Assembly (NCBI RefSeq): GCF_014251955.1
Contig: NZ_CP059203.1
Location: forward strand, 524,783-588,782
Direction: 5' to 3'
Source of the DNA: Blattabacterium cuenoti
Lineage (GTDB): Bacteria > Bacteroidota > Bacteroidia > Flavobacteriales > Blattabacteriaceae
DNA length: 64,000 bases
Each line of letters opens with the position of its first letter. Position 1 is the first letter of the stretch. A program made the translations under genes and the position numbers. The notes below the pieces were generated by a model. It worked only from the letters and a program-made list of their open reading frames with translations. It did not search any database and was not told where the DNA came from. This document shows, piece by piece, positions 18,294 through 27,962 of the stretch.

Positions 18294-19802
18294 ATGAAGT
18301 ATTTATCTGGATATTTAACATCTGCTTTTATCAAAAAAAGAATTAGAAATATAGAATCTATTATCCGTAATCCAATAGAAATACAACATAAATTATTAAT
18401 TCATCAATTGATTTTATATGCAAAAAACACTGAATTTGGAAAAAAGTATGGATTTTGTGATATCAAAAAATATCAACAATTCTCTGAAAGAATTCCCCTA
18501 TGCAAATATAGGGATTTGCATTTTATCATTGATAGAATTCGTAAAGGAGAAAAAAATATATTATGGCCAGGTCAAGTTAAATGGTTTGCTAAATCATCTG
18601 GAACAACAAATACAAAAAGTAAATATATTCCTGTCACAAAACATTCTATGAATGAATGTCATTATAAAGCAGGAAAAGATATGTTATCTATATACATTCA
18701 TAATCATCCAAAAACAAAATTTTTTTTCGGAAAAGCTCTTCGTTTAGGAGGAAGTTTTGAATTATACAAAAATTATAACACTTTTTATGGGGATTTATCT
18801 TCTATTTTGATAAAAAATCTTCCATTTTGGGCAGAATATATTAGTATTCCTAAGAAAAAAATTGCTTTAATAAGTGAATGGGAAAAAAAATTAAAAACTC
18901 TTATCAAAGAAACGGCATATAAAGATGTGCGGATTCTTTTAGGAGTTTGTTCTTGGCTATTGATTTTTTTAAATCAATTGTTAAAAACATTTAAAAAAAA
19001 TAAAGTTAATGAAATATGGACTCACATAGAAGTGATCTTCCATGGAGGTGTAAGTTTGAAACCATATCTTACTCAATTTAAGAATTTATTTTCTAAACCT
19101 ATTAATTATTATGAAATATACAGTGCCTCAGAAGGTTTTTTTGCTGTACAAGATAGAAAAAATAAAGAAGATCTTTTACTTTTGTTGGATCATGGAATTT
19201 TTTATGAATTTATCCCTATGGAAGAATTTGACAATCCCTACCCAAAAATTATTCCTATTGAAAAAGTAGAATTAAACCAAAATTATGCCCTTGTCGTTTC
19301 TACAAATGCTGGATTATGGAGATATGTGGTTGGAGATACAATAAAATTCACTAGCTTATCTCCATATAGAATATCTGTTTCTGGAAGAACGACCCATTAT
19401 ATTAATTCTTTTGGAGAAGAATTAATCATTGAAAATGCTGAAAAAGCATTATACATAGCTTGTATAAAAACGGATTCTATCATTCATGAATATACAGCGG
19501 GTCCTATTTATATGAATCAAAAAAATTCTGGAGCTCATGAATGGATTATAGAATTTAAAAAATATCCAAAAAATTTGAACGATTTTAGAGATATTTTAGA
19601 TAATGAATTAAAATCATTGAATTCTGATTATGAAACAAAACGATACAAAAATATGATCTTACGTCCTCCTGTTATATACGTTGCCAGAAATGGATTATTT
19701 TACGACTGGTTAAAAAAACAGAAAAAGTTAGGAGGACAAAATAAAATTCCACGTTTATCTAATGACAGAAAATATATAGATTCTCTACTTAAAATAAAGT
19801 AA
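18294..19802 (+). CDS. GH3-family acyl-adenylate-forming protein
   Basis: The whole 502 residues match the GH3 auxin-promoter-type fold found in plants and many Bacteroidota. The ATP-binding loop is KSSGTTNTKSKYIP (about residues 101-114). Further motifs are YYEIYSASEGFFAVQD, WRYVVGDTIKF and SGRTTHYINSFGEELI, which correspond to adenylation and hinge motifs. Plant GH3 enzymes conjugate amino acids to acyl acids; the bacterial substrate is unknown. It lies 52 bp after ubiE/menG and upstream of rpsO. It is intact in a reduced genome, implying a maintained role. Confidence 0.88.
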   Translation: MKYLSGYLTSAFIKKRIRNIESIIRNPIEIQHKLLIHQLILYAKNTEFGKKYGFCDIKKYQQFSERIPLCKYRDLHFIIDRIRKGEKNILWPGQVKWFAKSSGTTNTKSKYIPVTKHSMNECHYKAGKDMLSIYIHNHPKTKFFFGKALRLGGSFELYKNYNTFYGDLSSILIKNLPFWAEYISIPKKKIALISEWEKKLKTLIKETAYKDVRILLGVCSWLLIFLNQLLKTFKKNKVNEIWTHIEVIFHGGVSLKPYLTQFKNLFSKPINYYEIYSASEGFFAVQDRKNKEDLLLLLDHGIFYEFIPMEEFDNPYPKIIPIEKVELNQNYALVVSTNAGLWRYVVGDTIKFTSLSPYRISVSGRTTHYINSFGEELIIENAEKALYIACIKTDSIIHEYTAGPIYMNQKNSGAHEWIIEFKKYPKNLNDFRDILDNELKSLNSDYETKRYKNMILRPPVIYVARNGLFYDWLKKQKKLGGQNKIPRLSNDRKYIDSLLKIK

Positions 19803-19867
19803 ATAGAATGAAAAATATTTTTAACTTTATCACCAAAAAGACAAAAAAAACTACTAAATAACTATAT

Positions 19868-20137
19868 ATGTATTTGACATCAGATAAGAAAAAAGAAATA
19901 TTTAAAACTTATGGGACATCTATTTTAGATACAGGTTCATCCAAAACACAAGTTGCTTTATTTACTTATAGAATTAACCATTTAAGTAAACATCTAGAAA
20001 AGAACAAAAAAGATTTCAATACAGAAAGAGCCCTGGTAAAATTAGTAGGGAAAAGAAAAAAATTCCTGAAATATATAGAAAAATATGATATAAATACTTA
20101 TAAAGAACTCATAAAACTCTTAGGTTTAAGAAAATGA
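19868..20137 (+). CDS. rpsO: Ribosomal protein S15
   Basis: 89 residues, normal size. Family motifs include TGSSKTQVALFTYRINHLSKHLE and LVGKRKKFLKYIEKYD. S15 binds 16S rRNA in the small-subunit platform. It precedes pnp, the same order as in many bacteria. The 282 bp to the pnp ATG are AT-rich with short repeats of TTAGT and GTTAGTTA; no clear terminator is visible, so this may be a long pnp leader. Confidence 0.97.
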   Translation: MYLTSDKKKEIFKTYGTSILDTGSSKTQVALFTYRINHLSKHLEKNKKDFNTERALVKLVGKRKKFLKYIEKYDINTYKELIKLLGLRK

Positions 20138-20419
20138 ATGAATGCCCACTCCTTATTTATTATTATTGCATTTTATTCTAAAATATTAGTAGTTAGTATA
20201 GTAGTAGATTTTTTATCTAGGTTAGGAGATAGAAAAAAAATAATACTCTAATTAATCTATGTTTAGAATACTAGGTTAGTTAAGTTAGTTATTAAGAATA
20301 AAAATAGATAACGCTGCTGCTATACAATAAATACATATCATGATTATGTGATTTCTTTTCAAATCAAAAAGAATAGAAACACAATCTTTTTGTTTTTTAT
20401 AAAAGAAAAAAAATTCAAT

Positions 20420-22561
20420 ATGTCAGATACAATAAAAGAAATCATTTCTCTAGAAAATGATCGTACTATTGTTCTAGAAACAGGACAATTAGCTAGACAA
20501 GCAGATGGGGCCGCTATTGTACGTGTAAAAAATACAATGCTGTTAGCGACTGTCGTTGTTTCTAAGGAAATTAATAAAAAAAATGAAATAAATTTTTTAC
20601 CATTAACAGTAGATTATAGGGAAAAATATTCTGCTGGTGGAAAAATTCCTGGTGGATTTATAAAAAGAGAAGGAAGGCCTTCTGATGAAGAGATTTTAAC
20701 AATGAGATTAGTAGATCGTGTTTTGAGACCTACTTTTTCCGAATCTTTTCGAAGAGAAATACAGATTATGATATCTTTGTTATCATATGATAAAACTGTA
20801 TTACCAGATGGATTAGCTGGATTAGCAGCATCTACGGCTTTATCTGTGGCAGGAATTCCATTTGACGGTCCTATATCAGAAATACGTATTATCCGTGTCA
20901 ATGAAAAATTTATTCTAAATCCTAGTTTAGATCAATTGGAAAAAGCAGATATAGATTTAATAGTCGGAGCTTCTATCAATTCCATTATCATGATAGAAGG
21001 AGAAATGAAAGAGATTCCAGAAAAAGAATTTTTAAACGCTATTACTATAGCTCATCAAGCTATAAAAACTCAAATAAAAGCACAAATTCAACTTGTGGAA
21101 AAATTACCAAAAAATCGTTTTTTTTTCTTTGACTATGATTCTGATATGGAAGACTCTTTGTTAGAAAATGAAAATTTTAAAAAAAAACTATTTTCCTTCT
21201 CCTACAAAAAAGTTGAAAGAATTTATAAAAATTTTTTGAATAAAAAAACGAGATCTATTCAGGAAAAAAAAATATTAAATAAATTCAAAAAAAATTTGTC
21301 TTTAGATGAAAGGGAAAAAAATGAAATTTTTATTCATCAATGTTATGAAGAAATTAAAAAAAAAATAATTAGACATATGATTTTGGAAGAAGGAATTAGA
21401 CTGGATGGAAGAACGAATCAACAAATTCGACCAATATGGAGTATTGTTGATTATCTTCCTGGAGTTCATGGATCTGCATTATTTTCAAGAGGAGATACTC
21501 AATCTTTAACTACAGTCACATTAGGATCTTCTTTAGATGCTAATAGAATAGATAATGTTATCATGGAAAATCAAGAAAAATTTTATCTTCATTATAATTT
21601 TCCTCCCTTTTCCACTGGAGAAATTCGTCCTATTAGAGGAGTTACTAGACGTGAAGTCGGTCATGGAAATTTAGCACAAAGAGCATTAAAAAATATTATT
21701 CCTAATAATCCATACACAATTCGTGTGGTTTCCGATATATTAGAATCTAATGGATCTTCTTCTATGGCGACAGTTTGCGCAGCAAGTTTAGCATTAATGG
21801 ATGCAGGTATTCCTATTGAAAATCCTGTTTCTGGGATTTCTATGGGGTTGTTTACAGATAAAGAAAAAACAGTTATTATTTCTGATATTATGGGAGATGA
21901 AGATGGTTTTGGAGAACTTGATTTTAAAATCACAGGAACAAAAAATGGAATTACAGCATGTCAAATGGATGTTAAAAAAACACAAGGATTGACATATAAT
22001 CTTTTAAATAAAATTTTAATGCAAGCTTTAAAAGGTCGGATATTCATACTTAAAAAAATGCTAGAAAGTTTACCAAGTTATAGAAAAAAATTGAAACCTA
22101 ATGCTCCAAAAATATATACTTTAAATATTCCAAAAGATTTTATAGGGGCAGTCATAGGCCCAGGAGGAAAAGTCATTCAAGAAATACAATCTGATACAGA
22201 TACAAGTATCTTAATTGAAGAAAAAGGAGGAATAGGATATATTGAAATTATAGGAAAGAATTATAATAAAATGGAAAAAGCTGTTAATAGAATCAAAGAA
22301 ATTACTTTTGTTCCTGAAATAGGAAAGGTTTATAAAGCAAAAGTAAAATCTATAAAAGATTTTGGAGCTTTTGTTGAAATATCTAAAGGAATAGAAGGAT
22401 TATTGCACATTTCTGAAATAGGATGGAAGAGGTTAAGTAATATAGAAGAGGAATTGCACGTAGGAGATCTTATTGATGTCAAATTTATGGGTATTGATGA
22501 TAAAAACAAAAAAATGAAACTATCTAGAAAAGTACTTTTACCTCGTCCTACAAAAAAATAA
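20420..22561 (+). CDS. pnp: Polynucleotide phosphorylase
   Basis: 3'-5' exoribonuclease of mRNA turnover. Two RNase PH domains are separated by a helical linker (about residues 230-330): the first contains GKIPGGFIKREGRPSDEEIL, the second STGEIRPIRGVTRREVGHG. A KH domain (IPKDFIGAVIGPGGKVIQEI) and a C-terminal S1 domain (KVKSIKDFGAFVEI) follow. I chose the ATG at 20420 (MSDTIKEI); an in-frame ATG at 20348 would add 24 unlikely residues. The length of 713 is normal. rpoD follows after 27 bp. Confidence 0.96.
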   Translation: MSDTIKEIISLENDRTIVLETGQLARQADGAAIVRVKNTMLLATVVVSKEINKKNEINFLPLTVDYREKYSAGGKIPGGFIKREGRPSDEEILTMRLVDRVLRPTFSESFRREIQIMISLLSYDKTVLPDGLAGLAASTALSVAGIPFDGPISEIRIIRVNEKFILNPSLDQLEKADIDLIVGASINSIIMIEGEMKEIPEKEFLNAITIAHQAIKTQIKAQIQLVEKLPKNRFFFFDYDSDMEDSLLENENFKKKLFSFSYKKVERIYKNFLNKKTRSIQEKKILNKFKKNLSLDEREKNEIFIHQCYEEIKKKIIRHMILEEGIRLDGRTNQQIRPIWSIVDYLPGVHGSALFSRGDTQSLTTVTLGSSLDANRIDNVIMENQEKFYLHYNFPPFSTGEIRPIRGVTRREVGHGNLAQRALKNIIPNNPYTIRVVSDILESNGSSSMATVCAASLALMDAGIPIENPVSGISMGLFTDKEKTVIISDIMGDEDGFGELDFKITGTKNGITACQMDVKKTQGLTYNLLNKILMQALKGRIFILKKMLESLPSYRKKLKPNAPKIYTLNIPKDFIGAVIGPGGKVIQEIQSDTDTSILIEEKGGIGYIEIIGKNYNKMEKAVNRIKEITFVPEIGKVYKAKVKSIKDFGAFVEISKGIEGLLHISEIGWKRLSNIEEELHVGDLIDVKFMGIDDKNKKMKLSRKVLLPRPTKK

Positions 22562-22588
22562 TTCTATTACAAAAAATGAAAAAAAAAC

Positions 22589-23452
22589 ATGAGACAACTC
22601 AAAATTACTAAACAAGTAACAAATCGTGAATCTGAATCGTTAGATAAATATCTTCATGAAATAGGAAAGATTCCATTATTAACCCCAGAAGAAGAAGTAG
22701 AATACGCTCGTAGAGCAAGAGAAGGGGATGCATCTGCTATAAATAAGCTTGTTAATGCAAATTTACGGTTTGTTGTTTCTGTTGCAAAACAATATCAAAA
22801 CCAAGGATTAAGTTTATGTGACTTAATCAATGAAGGAAATTTAGGGTTGATCAAAGGGATATTACGTTTTGATGAAACAAGAGGATTTAAATGTATTTCT
22901 TATGTTGTTTGGTGGATCAGACAAGCTATTTTACAAGCAATAGCAGAACAATCACGATCTATTCGTCAACCTACCAACAAATTAGCTTTATTAAATAAGA
23001 TACTTAAAACTCTTTCTCAATTAGAACAAGAATTACAAAGAACTCCTTCTGTAAGAGAAATAGCAGAACATTTAAATATGAATGAAAAAGATGTGGAAGA
23101 ATCCATAAAAAATTCAGGAAGACATGTTTCTATGGATGCCCCTTTAGTAGAAGGAGAAGATTCTAACTTATATGATTTAGTTAGATCTGATGAATCCCCT
23201 CGTCCAGATGAACATTTAGAAAAAGAATCTCTTAGAAAAGATATAAAAAGAATTTTAGAAACTTTGAGTGAAAGAGAACGTCGTGTCATCATTTTGCATT
23301 TTGGTTTAAATGGATCTCCACCAATGACATTGGAAGAAGTAGGACAATCTTGTGATTTAACAAGAGAAAGAGTGAGACAAATTGAAAGCATTGCTCTAAA
23401 AAGATTAAAACATTCTTCTAGAAGTAAAATACTTAAACCTTATCTAGGATAA
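22589..23452 (+). CDS. rpoD: Primary RNA polymerase sigma factor (sigma-70 type)
   Basis: 287 residues, the compact primary sigma of Bacteroidota, lacking region 1.1. Region 1.2 starts DKYLHEIGKIPLLTPEEE. Region 2 carries GNLGLIKGILRFDETRGFKCISY and WWIRQAILQAIAEQSRSIR. Region 3 has RTPSVREIAEHLNM. Region 4 has the helix-turn-helix MTLEEVGQSCDLTRERVRQIE. Bacteroidota sigma recognises TAnnTTTG-type promoters. With rpoN it is one of two sigma factors in this window. Confidence 0.97.
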   Translation: MRQLKITKQVTNRESESLDKYLHEIGKIPLLTPEEEVEYARRAREGDASAINKLVNANLRFVVSVAKQYQNQGLSLCDLINEGNLGLIKGILRFDETRGFKCISYVVWWIRQAILQAIAEQSRSIRQPTNKLALLNKILKTLSQLEQELQRTPSVREIAEHLNMNEKDVEESIKNSGRHVSMDAPLVEGEDSNLYDLVRSDESPRPDEHLEKESLRKDIKRILETLSERERRVIILHFGLNGSPPMTLEEVGQSCDLTRERVRQIESIALKRLKHSSRSKILKPYLG

Positions 23453-23457
23453 AAAAA

Positions 23458-23530
23458 GACCTCGAAGGGATTCGAACCCATAATCTTCTGATCCGTAGTC
23501 AGATGCTCTATCCAATTAAGCTACGAGGTC
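23458..23530 (-). tRNA. tRNA-Arg (anticodon ACG)
   Basis: On the minus strand the 7-bp acceptor stem GACCTCG/CGAGGTC closes a cloverleaf. The anticodon stem TCTGA/TCAGA encloses loop CTACGGA, giving anticodon ACG (A34 normally edited to inosine by TadA). The D arm (AGCTTAATTGGATAGAGC) and T loop (TTCGAAT) are canonical. The T stem seems to have one mismatch. No CCA is encoded. It lies between the 3' ends of rpoD and tpiA. Confidence 0.96.
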
Positions 23531-23578
23531 GTTGTTTCTATGTAAAGAAAAAATAAAAAACAAAGATAAAAAAAATAT

Positions 23579-24337
23579 TTAGGATGAAAGTATTTTTAAG
23601 AATTTTTCTATTTGAAGTGAAGAATTTCCAACAAGACCTCCATCTATATCTTCTTTAGAAAAAAAATTTTTTGCATTAATCTCGTTGAGACTTCCTCCAT
23701 ACAAAATAGAAATTTTTTTGGATATTTTTTCTCCATATTTATCTATAAACAAAGTACGAATATATTTATGCATTTTCTGAGCTTGTTCAGGAGTAGCTGT
23801 TTTTCCTGTTCCAATAGCCCATATAGGTTCATATGCGATAATAAAATCGATCATTTTTTCTGAAGAACATTGAAAAACAGTTTCTTCTAACTGGTTTTTT
23901 ACGACAGTAAATTGTTCTTTTCTTTCTCTTTCAAAAAATGTTTCTCCAACACAAAAAATAATGTTTAATCTATATTTAAATGAAATATGAATTTTTTTTA
24001 GTAAAATATCATTTGTTTCATAACAATACTTTTTACGTTCACTATGTCCTAATATTACCTTTTGAATTCCTATAGACTTTAGCATGGAAGCAGACACTTC
24101 TCCCGTATAAGATCCATTTTCCATTTGATGAACATTTTGAGCCGCAATGCTGAAAGCAGTTCCCTGTAAAATTTGATTTGAAATTTGTAAAAAAGGAAAA
24201 GATGGGGCTATAATTACTTTTTTTTTGTGATTTATTTTTTTATCAAGAAGAATTTTTAATAAATTTCTAAGAAACGAAGTAGTTTCATAGAAATCATGAT
24301 TCATCTTCCAATTTGCAATTACAATTTTTTTTTTCAT
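23579..24337 (-). CDS. tpiA: Triosephosphate isomerase
   Basis: Interconverts dihydroxyacetone phosphate and glyceraldehyde 3-phosphate. It has the Lys of IANWKMN at the N-terminus, catalytic His in ILGHSERKKY, catalytic Glu in AYEPIWAIGTGKTA and the phosphate-binding YGGSLN. At 252 residues it is full length. It lies 29 bp downstream of the DUF1599 gene on the same strand. The tpiA/DUF1599/folP cluster is conserved in Flavobacteriia. Confidence 0.97.
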   Translation of the reverse strand: MKKKIVIANWKMNHDFYETTSFLRNLLKILLDKKINHKKKVIIAPSFPFLQISNQILQGTAFSIAAQNVHQMENGSYTGEVSASMLKSIGIQKVILGHSERKKYCYETNDILLKKIHISFKYRLNIIFCVGETFFERERKEQFTVVKNQLEETVFQCSSEKMIDFIIAYEPIWAIGTGKTATPEQAQKMHKYIRTLFIDKYGEKISKKISILYGGSLNEINAKNFFSKEDIDGGLVGNSSLQIEKFLKILSS

Positions 24338-24366
24338 TTTTATTCTATTCTTTCTTGAGAAAAATT

Positions 24367-24873
24367 CTAATTTATTTTATCTATCTTTTTAACTAATAAA
24401 AATGTTATCATTTTTAACATTTTTAAATAAAATTTTTCCAAATTTTGGGAAAAAAAATTTTTTTTCTTTTTACAAGATAAAATATTTTCTATTATTGTAT
24501 CTATTGAAACCTCATCATTATCATTTACTTCTTTTTCGTTAAAATTTTTAATTTTATTTAATTCTTTAGTATAAATATTAAAAATTTCATAATGTGAAAT
24601 GTTTCTTTTTTCTAAAAAAGAAGTAAAATTTAATTTTATTAATGTTATTATAATATAATTAATAACATCTAGATATGTATCTACAATGTTTTCTTCTTTT
24701 ACTTTTTGATTCCCTTTTTTTTGAAGATTTTGTATACGTACGATTTTTATAAAAATTTGATCTATCATAGAAGAAATTTTTATAATTTTCCATGACAAAT
24801 CATAATCTTTTAATTTTTCTTGAAATAATTTTTTACATTTTTTAATGATAAAACCAACGACAATATGATTCAT
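24367..24873 (-). CDS. DUF1599 protein of unknown function
   Basis: 168 residues. The core (about 15-90) matches DUF1599, a family proposed to be linked to nucleotide modification: KKLFQEKLKDYDLSWKI, then SMIDQIFIKIVRIQNLQ, then a DYxDxINYxIIxLIxL-like helix (DVINYIIITLIKL). The C-terminal third is Lys/Asn-rich and fits no family I recognise. It sits between tpiA and the divergent folP, as in free-living Flavobacteriia. There are 45 bp to the folP start. Its retention in a reduced genome suggests a useful but unknown role. Confidence 0.75.
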   Translation of the reverse strand: MNHIVVGFIIKKCKKLFQEKLKDYDLSWKIIKISSMIDQIFIKIVRIQNLQKKGNQKVKEENIVDTYLDVINYIIITLIKLNFTSFLEKRNISHYEIFNIYTKELNKIKNFNEKEVNDNDEVSIDTIIENILSCKKKKNFFSQNLEKFYLKMLKMITFLLVKKIDKIN

Positions 24874-24918
24874 ATCATTTAATTTTATTATTCAATAAAT
24901 TACAAAAATAGTTTTTGA

Positions 24919-25740
24919 ATGACAATTAATTTTGCAGGATCTTTATTACGGTTCAAGGAACCAAAAATTATGGGAATAGTAAATGTAACTCCTGATTCTT
25001 TTTATGATGGAGGAAAATTGAGTTCGGAATACAAAATATTACAACATGTAGAATCTCTATTAAATGAAGGATGTGATTTTATAGATATTGGAGGTTGTTC
25101 TACTCGTCCAGGAGCTAAATTCCCAACAGAAAAAGAAGAACTCAAACGAGTAATCAGTCCCATTCGTTCTATATTAAAAACATTTCCAAAAACTAGAATC
25201 TCTATAGATACTTTTCGTAGCAAAGTAGCAGAAATATCTGTAAAAGAAGGAGTTGTAATGATAAATGACATATCTGGAGGAATGCTGGATAAAAAAATGT
25301 TTCTCTTATTGTCTAAAATGAAGATTCCATATATATTAAATCATATGAATATCAAAAAAAAAATTGATGAAAAAAATATCAATACAATTATTATAGAAAT
25401 CAATAATTTTTTTTCTACAAAAATTTACTATTTGAAACAATATGGGGTCAATGATATCATTTTAGATCCTGGATTTGGTTTTGGAAAAACATTGAAACAA
25501 AATTTTAAATTATTGAAACATTTATCTCTGATAGGTTTTGAAGATCATTTAATTATAATCGGTATTTCTAGAAAATCTATGATTCAAAACTTTCTAAATA
25601 TTTCTTCTGAAGAATCATTAAATGCTACTTCTATCATTCATACTTTATCTCTATTACAAGGAGTCAAATTGTTACGTGTACATGATGTGAAAGAAGCTAT
25701 AGAATGTATAAAATTAGTACAATATTATAGAAAAATATAA
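24919..25740 (+). CDS. folP: Dihydropteroate synthase
   Basis: Joins p-aminobenzoate with hydroxymethyl-dihydropterin pyrophosphate in folate synthesis; the target of sulfonamides. Motifs in order: IMGIVNVTPDSFYDGG (near residue 17), DIGGCSTRPGA, NDISGG, LDPGFGFGKT, GISRKS. At 273 residues it is full length. It is divergent from the DUF1599 gene and 22 bp upstream of cdaA, likely one transcript folP-cdaA, an order shared with other Bacteroidota. Confidence 0.96.
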   Translation: MTINFAGSLLRFKEPKIMGIVNVTPDSFYDGGKLSSEYKILQHVESLLNEGCDFIDIGGCSTRPGAKFPTEKEELKRVISPIRSILKTFPKTRISIDTFRSKVAEISVKEGVVMINDISGGMLDKKMFLLLSKMKIPYILNHMNIKKKIDEKNINTIIIEINNFFSTKIYYLKQYGVNDIILDPGFGFGKTLKQNFKLLKHLSLIGFEDHLIIIGISRKSMIQNFLNISSEESLNATSIIHTLSLLQGVKLLRVHDVKEAIECIKLVQYYRKI

Positions 25741-25762
25741 TAGAAAAAAACTTATATTATTT

Positions 25763-26560
25763 TTGTGTAATCCCGTTTTTTTATTATTATTTTTTTTGAA
25801 AATTTCCTTCATAGATATTTTAGATATTTTTCTAGTAGCTATTATTTTATTACAAGTCTATAGACTTGTTTATAACACAGCGGCTTTAAATATTTTTTAT
25901 GGAATTATTGCTACTTTCATTTTTTGGAAAATAGTAGAAATGTACGAAATGAAACTCCTTAGCATAGTTATAAGTGCTTTTTTCAAAGGGGGTTTCTTAG
26001 CTTTAATTATCCTATTTCAACCAGAAATAAGAAAATTTCTTCTTATAGTTGGTAGCAGAATTTTTTTGAAAAAATTTGTTCTTTCTCTATTTGGAAAATC
26101 AGGAATTACTTCTTCAATAAAAACTGAAACTATAGATAGTATTGTCAAAGCTTGTGCTATTTTATCAGGAGATAAAACAGGAGTATTGATAGTGATTCAA
26201 TTACATCAAGATCTAAAAGAATTTATCCAAAATGGAGATGAAATGGATGCTAAAGTTAATATTCCTATTTTAGAAAGTATTTTTTATAAAAATAGTCCAT
26301 TACATGATGGAGCTGTTGTTGTGATAGGAAATAAAATCGTGAGAACAAGAGCCATTCTTCCAGTTTCTTATAACAAAGAAATTCCATCTCGTTTAGGTCT
26401 TCGTCATAGAGCTGCTATTGGATTATCTGAAAAAACAGACGCAATCTGTCTCGTTATTTCTGAAGAAACTGGTTATATATCTTATATAAAAGATCAAAAT
26501 AGAATAGTCATTACTAATATTAATAATCTAAAAATGAAACTTGAAGAAGATTTGCTTTAA
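25763..26560 (+). CDS. cdaA: Diadenylate cyclase (CdaA type)
   Basis: Makes cyclic di-AMP from two ATP. The N-terminus has about three membrane segments (about residues 12-85). The DAC domain has both signature motifs, DGA in SPLHDGAVVVIG and RHR in GLRHRAAIGLSE. No ATG occurs before the membrane region. The given start is a TTG at 25763; a second TTG at 25796 is also possible and better matches the start of Flavobacteriia homologues. At about 254-265 residues the length is normal. It lies between folP and murF; cdaA linkage to cell-wall genes is common. Confidence 0.9.
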   Translation: MCNPVFLLLFFLKISFIDILDIFLVAIILLQVYRLVYNTAALNIFYGIIATFIFWKIVEMYEMKLLSIVISAFFKGGFLALIILFQPEIRKFLLIVGSRIFLKKFVLSLFGKSGITSSIKTETIDSIVKACAILSGDKTGVLIVIQLHQDLKEFIQNGDEMDAKVNIPILESIFYKNSPLHDGAVVVIGNKIVRTRAILPVSYNKEIPSRLGLRHRAAIGLSEKTDAICLVISEETGYISYIKDQNRIVITNINNLKMKLEEDLL

Positions 26561-26600
26561 TTTTATTTATTCAAAATAGTTTTAATCACGTATGTATTTT

Positions 26601-27902
26601 ATGAACATCATTAATTTATATAGATTATATACTATTTCTTCTGGGATAGGAATAAATAGTAAAAAAGTAAAAAAAGGTTCTATTTTTTTTGCTTTAAAAG
26701 GAAAAAATTTTGATGGAAATCAATTTGCTAATGAAGCCATTTCAAATGGAGCAATGATGGCAATAGTAGATAATCCAAAATATTCTTTTCCTTTTAGGAA
26801 TATTTTTTTTGTAAAAAATACTTTGTTTTTTTTACAAAGACTAGCAATCTATCATAGATTACAACTTAAGAACATTCCGATTATTGCCATTACTGGAAGT
26901 AATGGAAAAACAACAACTAAAGAATTAACAACAGCTATTTTAACTGAAAAATATAATTTTGTTCATTCTACTAAAAATAATTTCAATAATCATATAGGTA
27001 TTCCATTAACTATCCTATCTATGTCTAAAAAAACACAAATTTCTGTGATAGAAATAGGAGCAAATCATGAAAAAGAAATACAAAAAATGTGTTCCATAAT
27101 TAATCCAGATTATGGATATATAACTAATTTTGGAAAAGCTCATTTAGAAGGATTTAAAAATATAAAAGGAGTGATTCGTGGAAAATTAGAATTATATGAT
27201 TTTTTGAAAAAAAATAAAAAAAAAGTTTTTGTAAATGGAGATGATCCCATTCAATTAACCAATAGTTTAGGAATTAATAGATATATTTTTTCTGAAAAAA
27301 AAAATTCAGATGTAACAATTCAATACTTATGGAATCAAAAAAATTTAACATCTATTTTATGCATAAAAAATATACAAATAATTTCCAAACTAATAGGAAA
27401 TTATAATTTATACAATATAGCTTCTGCCATTACTATTGGTAATTATTTTCAAATACCTTTAAAAAAAATTAAAAAAGCTGTAGAAGAATATGTTCCCAAC
27501 AATTATAGATCTCAAATTTTAGAAAAAAAAAATATAAAAATTATTATAGATTGCTATAATGCCAATCCTACTAGTATGAAAAAAGTTATTGCATATTTTA
27601 ATAATCAAATTGAAGGAAAAAAGATGGCTATCTTAGGAGATATGTTGGAATTAGGTCGCTATTCTAAAGAGGAACATCAAAAAATTATTTCTTATTTAGA
27701 AGAGAGTAATATAAACACAATTTTTTTAATTGGAGAAATATTTTTTCACACAACTATAAAAACTTCTGATAAAATCAAAAAATTTATTAATAAAAATATT
27801 TTCATCCAATGTATGAAAAATTCTTATTTTAAGAATATAGATTATCTTCTTATTAAGGGTTCTAGAAAAAATTCTTTGGAAAATTTGATAAACTTAATCT
27901 AA
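26601..27902 (+). CDS. murF: UDP-MurNAc-tripeptide D-alanyl-D-alanine ligase
   Basis: Adds D-Ala-D-Ala to the peptidoglycan precursor. The Mur-ligase P-loop is AITGSNGKTTTKE. Others are IEIGANHEKEI, NFGKAHLEGF and the C-terminal domain motif DCYNANPTSMKKVI. The start is set at the second in-frame ATG (26601), whose MNIINLYRLY resembles homologues; an ATG at 26592 would add three residues. At about 433 residues it is full length. It indicates that a peptidoglycan layer is kept. Confidence 0.95.
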   Translation: MNIINLYRLYTISSGIGINSKKVKKGSIFFALKGKNFDGNQFANEAISNGAMMAIVDNPKYSFPFRNIFFVKNTLFFLQRLAIYHRLQLKNIPIIAITGSNGKTTTKELTTAILTEKYNFVHSTKNNFNNHIGIPLTILSMSKKTQISVIEIGANHEKEIQKMCSIINPDYGYITNFGKAHLEGFKNIKGVIRGKLELYDFLKKNKKKVFVNGDDPIQLTNSLGINRYIFSEKKNSDVTIQYLWNQKNLTSILCIKNIQIISKLIGNYNLYNIASAITIGNYFQIPLKKIKKAVEEYVPNNYRSQILEKKNIKIIIDCYNANPTSMKKVIAYFNNQIEGKKMAILGDMLELGRYSKEEHQKIISYLEESNINTIFLIGEIFFHTTIKTSDKIKKFINKNIFIQCMKNSYFKNIDYLLIKGSRKNSLENLINLI

Positions 27903-27962
27903 TTTGTAGATTTAGATCTTAAAGATTAAATTTGTATCAAAAACTTCATAGAAATTTTTTTT

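Noticed and set aside
23017..23391. 124-codon antisense frame inside rpoD, and similar antisense frames in pnp, folP, leuS, atpD and leuC
   Set aside because: Each lies opposite a strongly conserved gene and has no family motif; they are by-products of codon bias.
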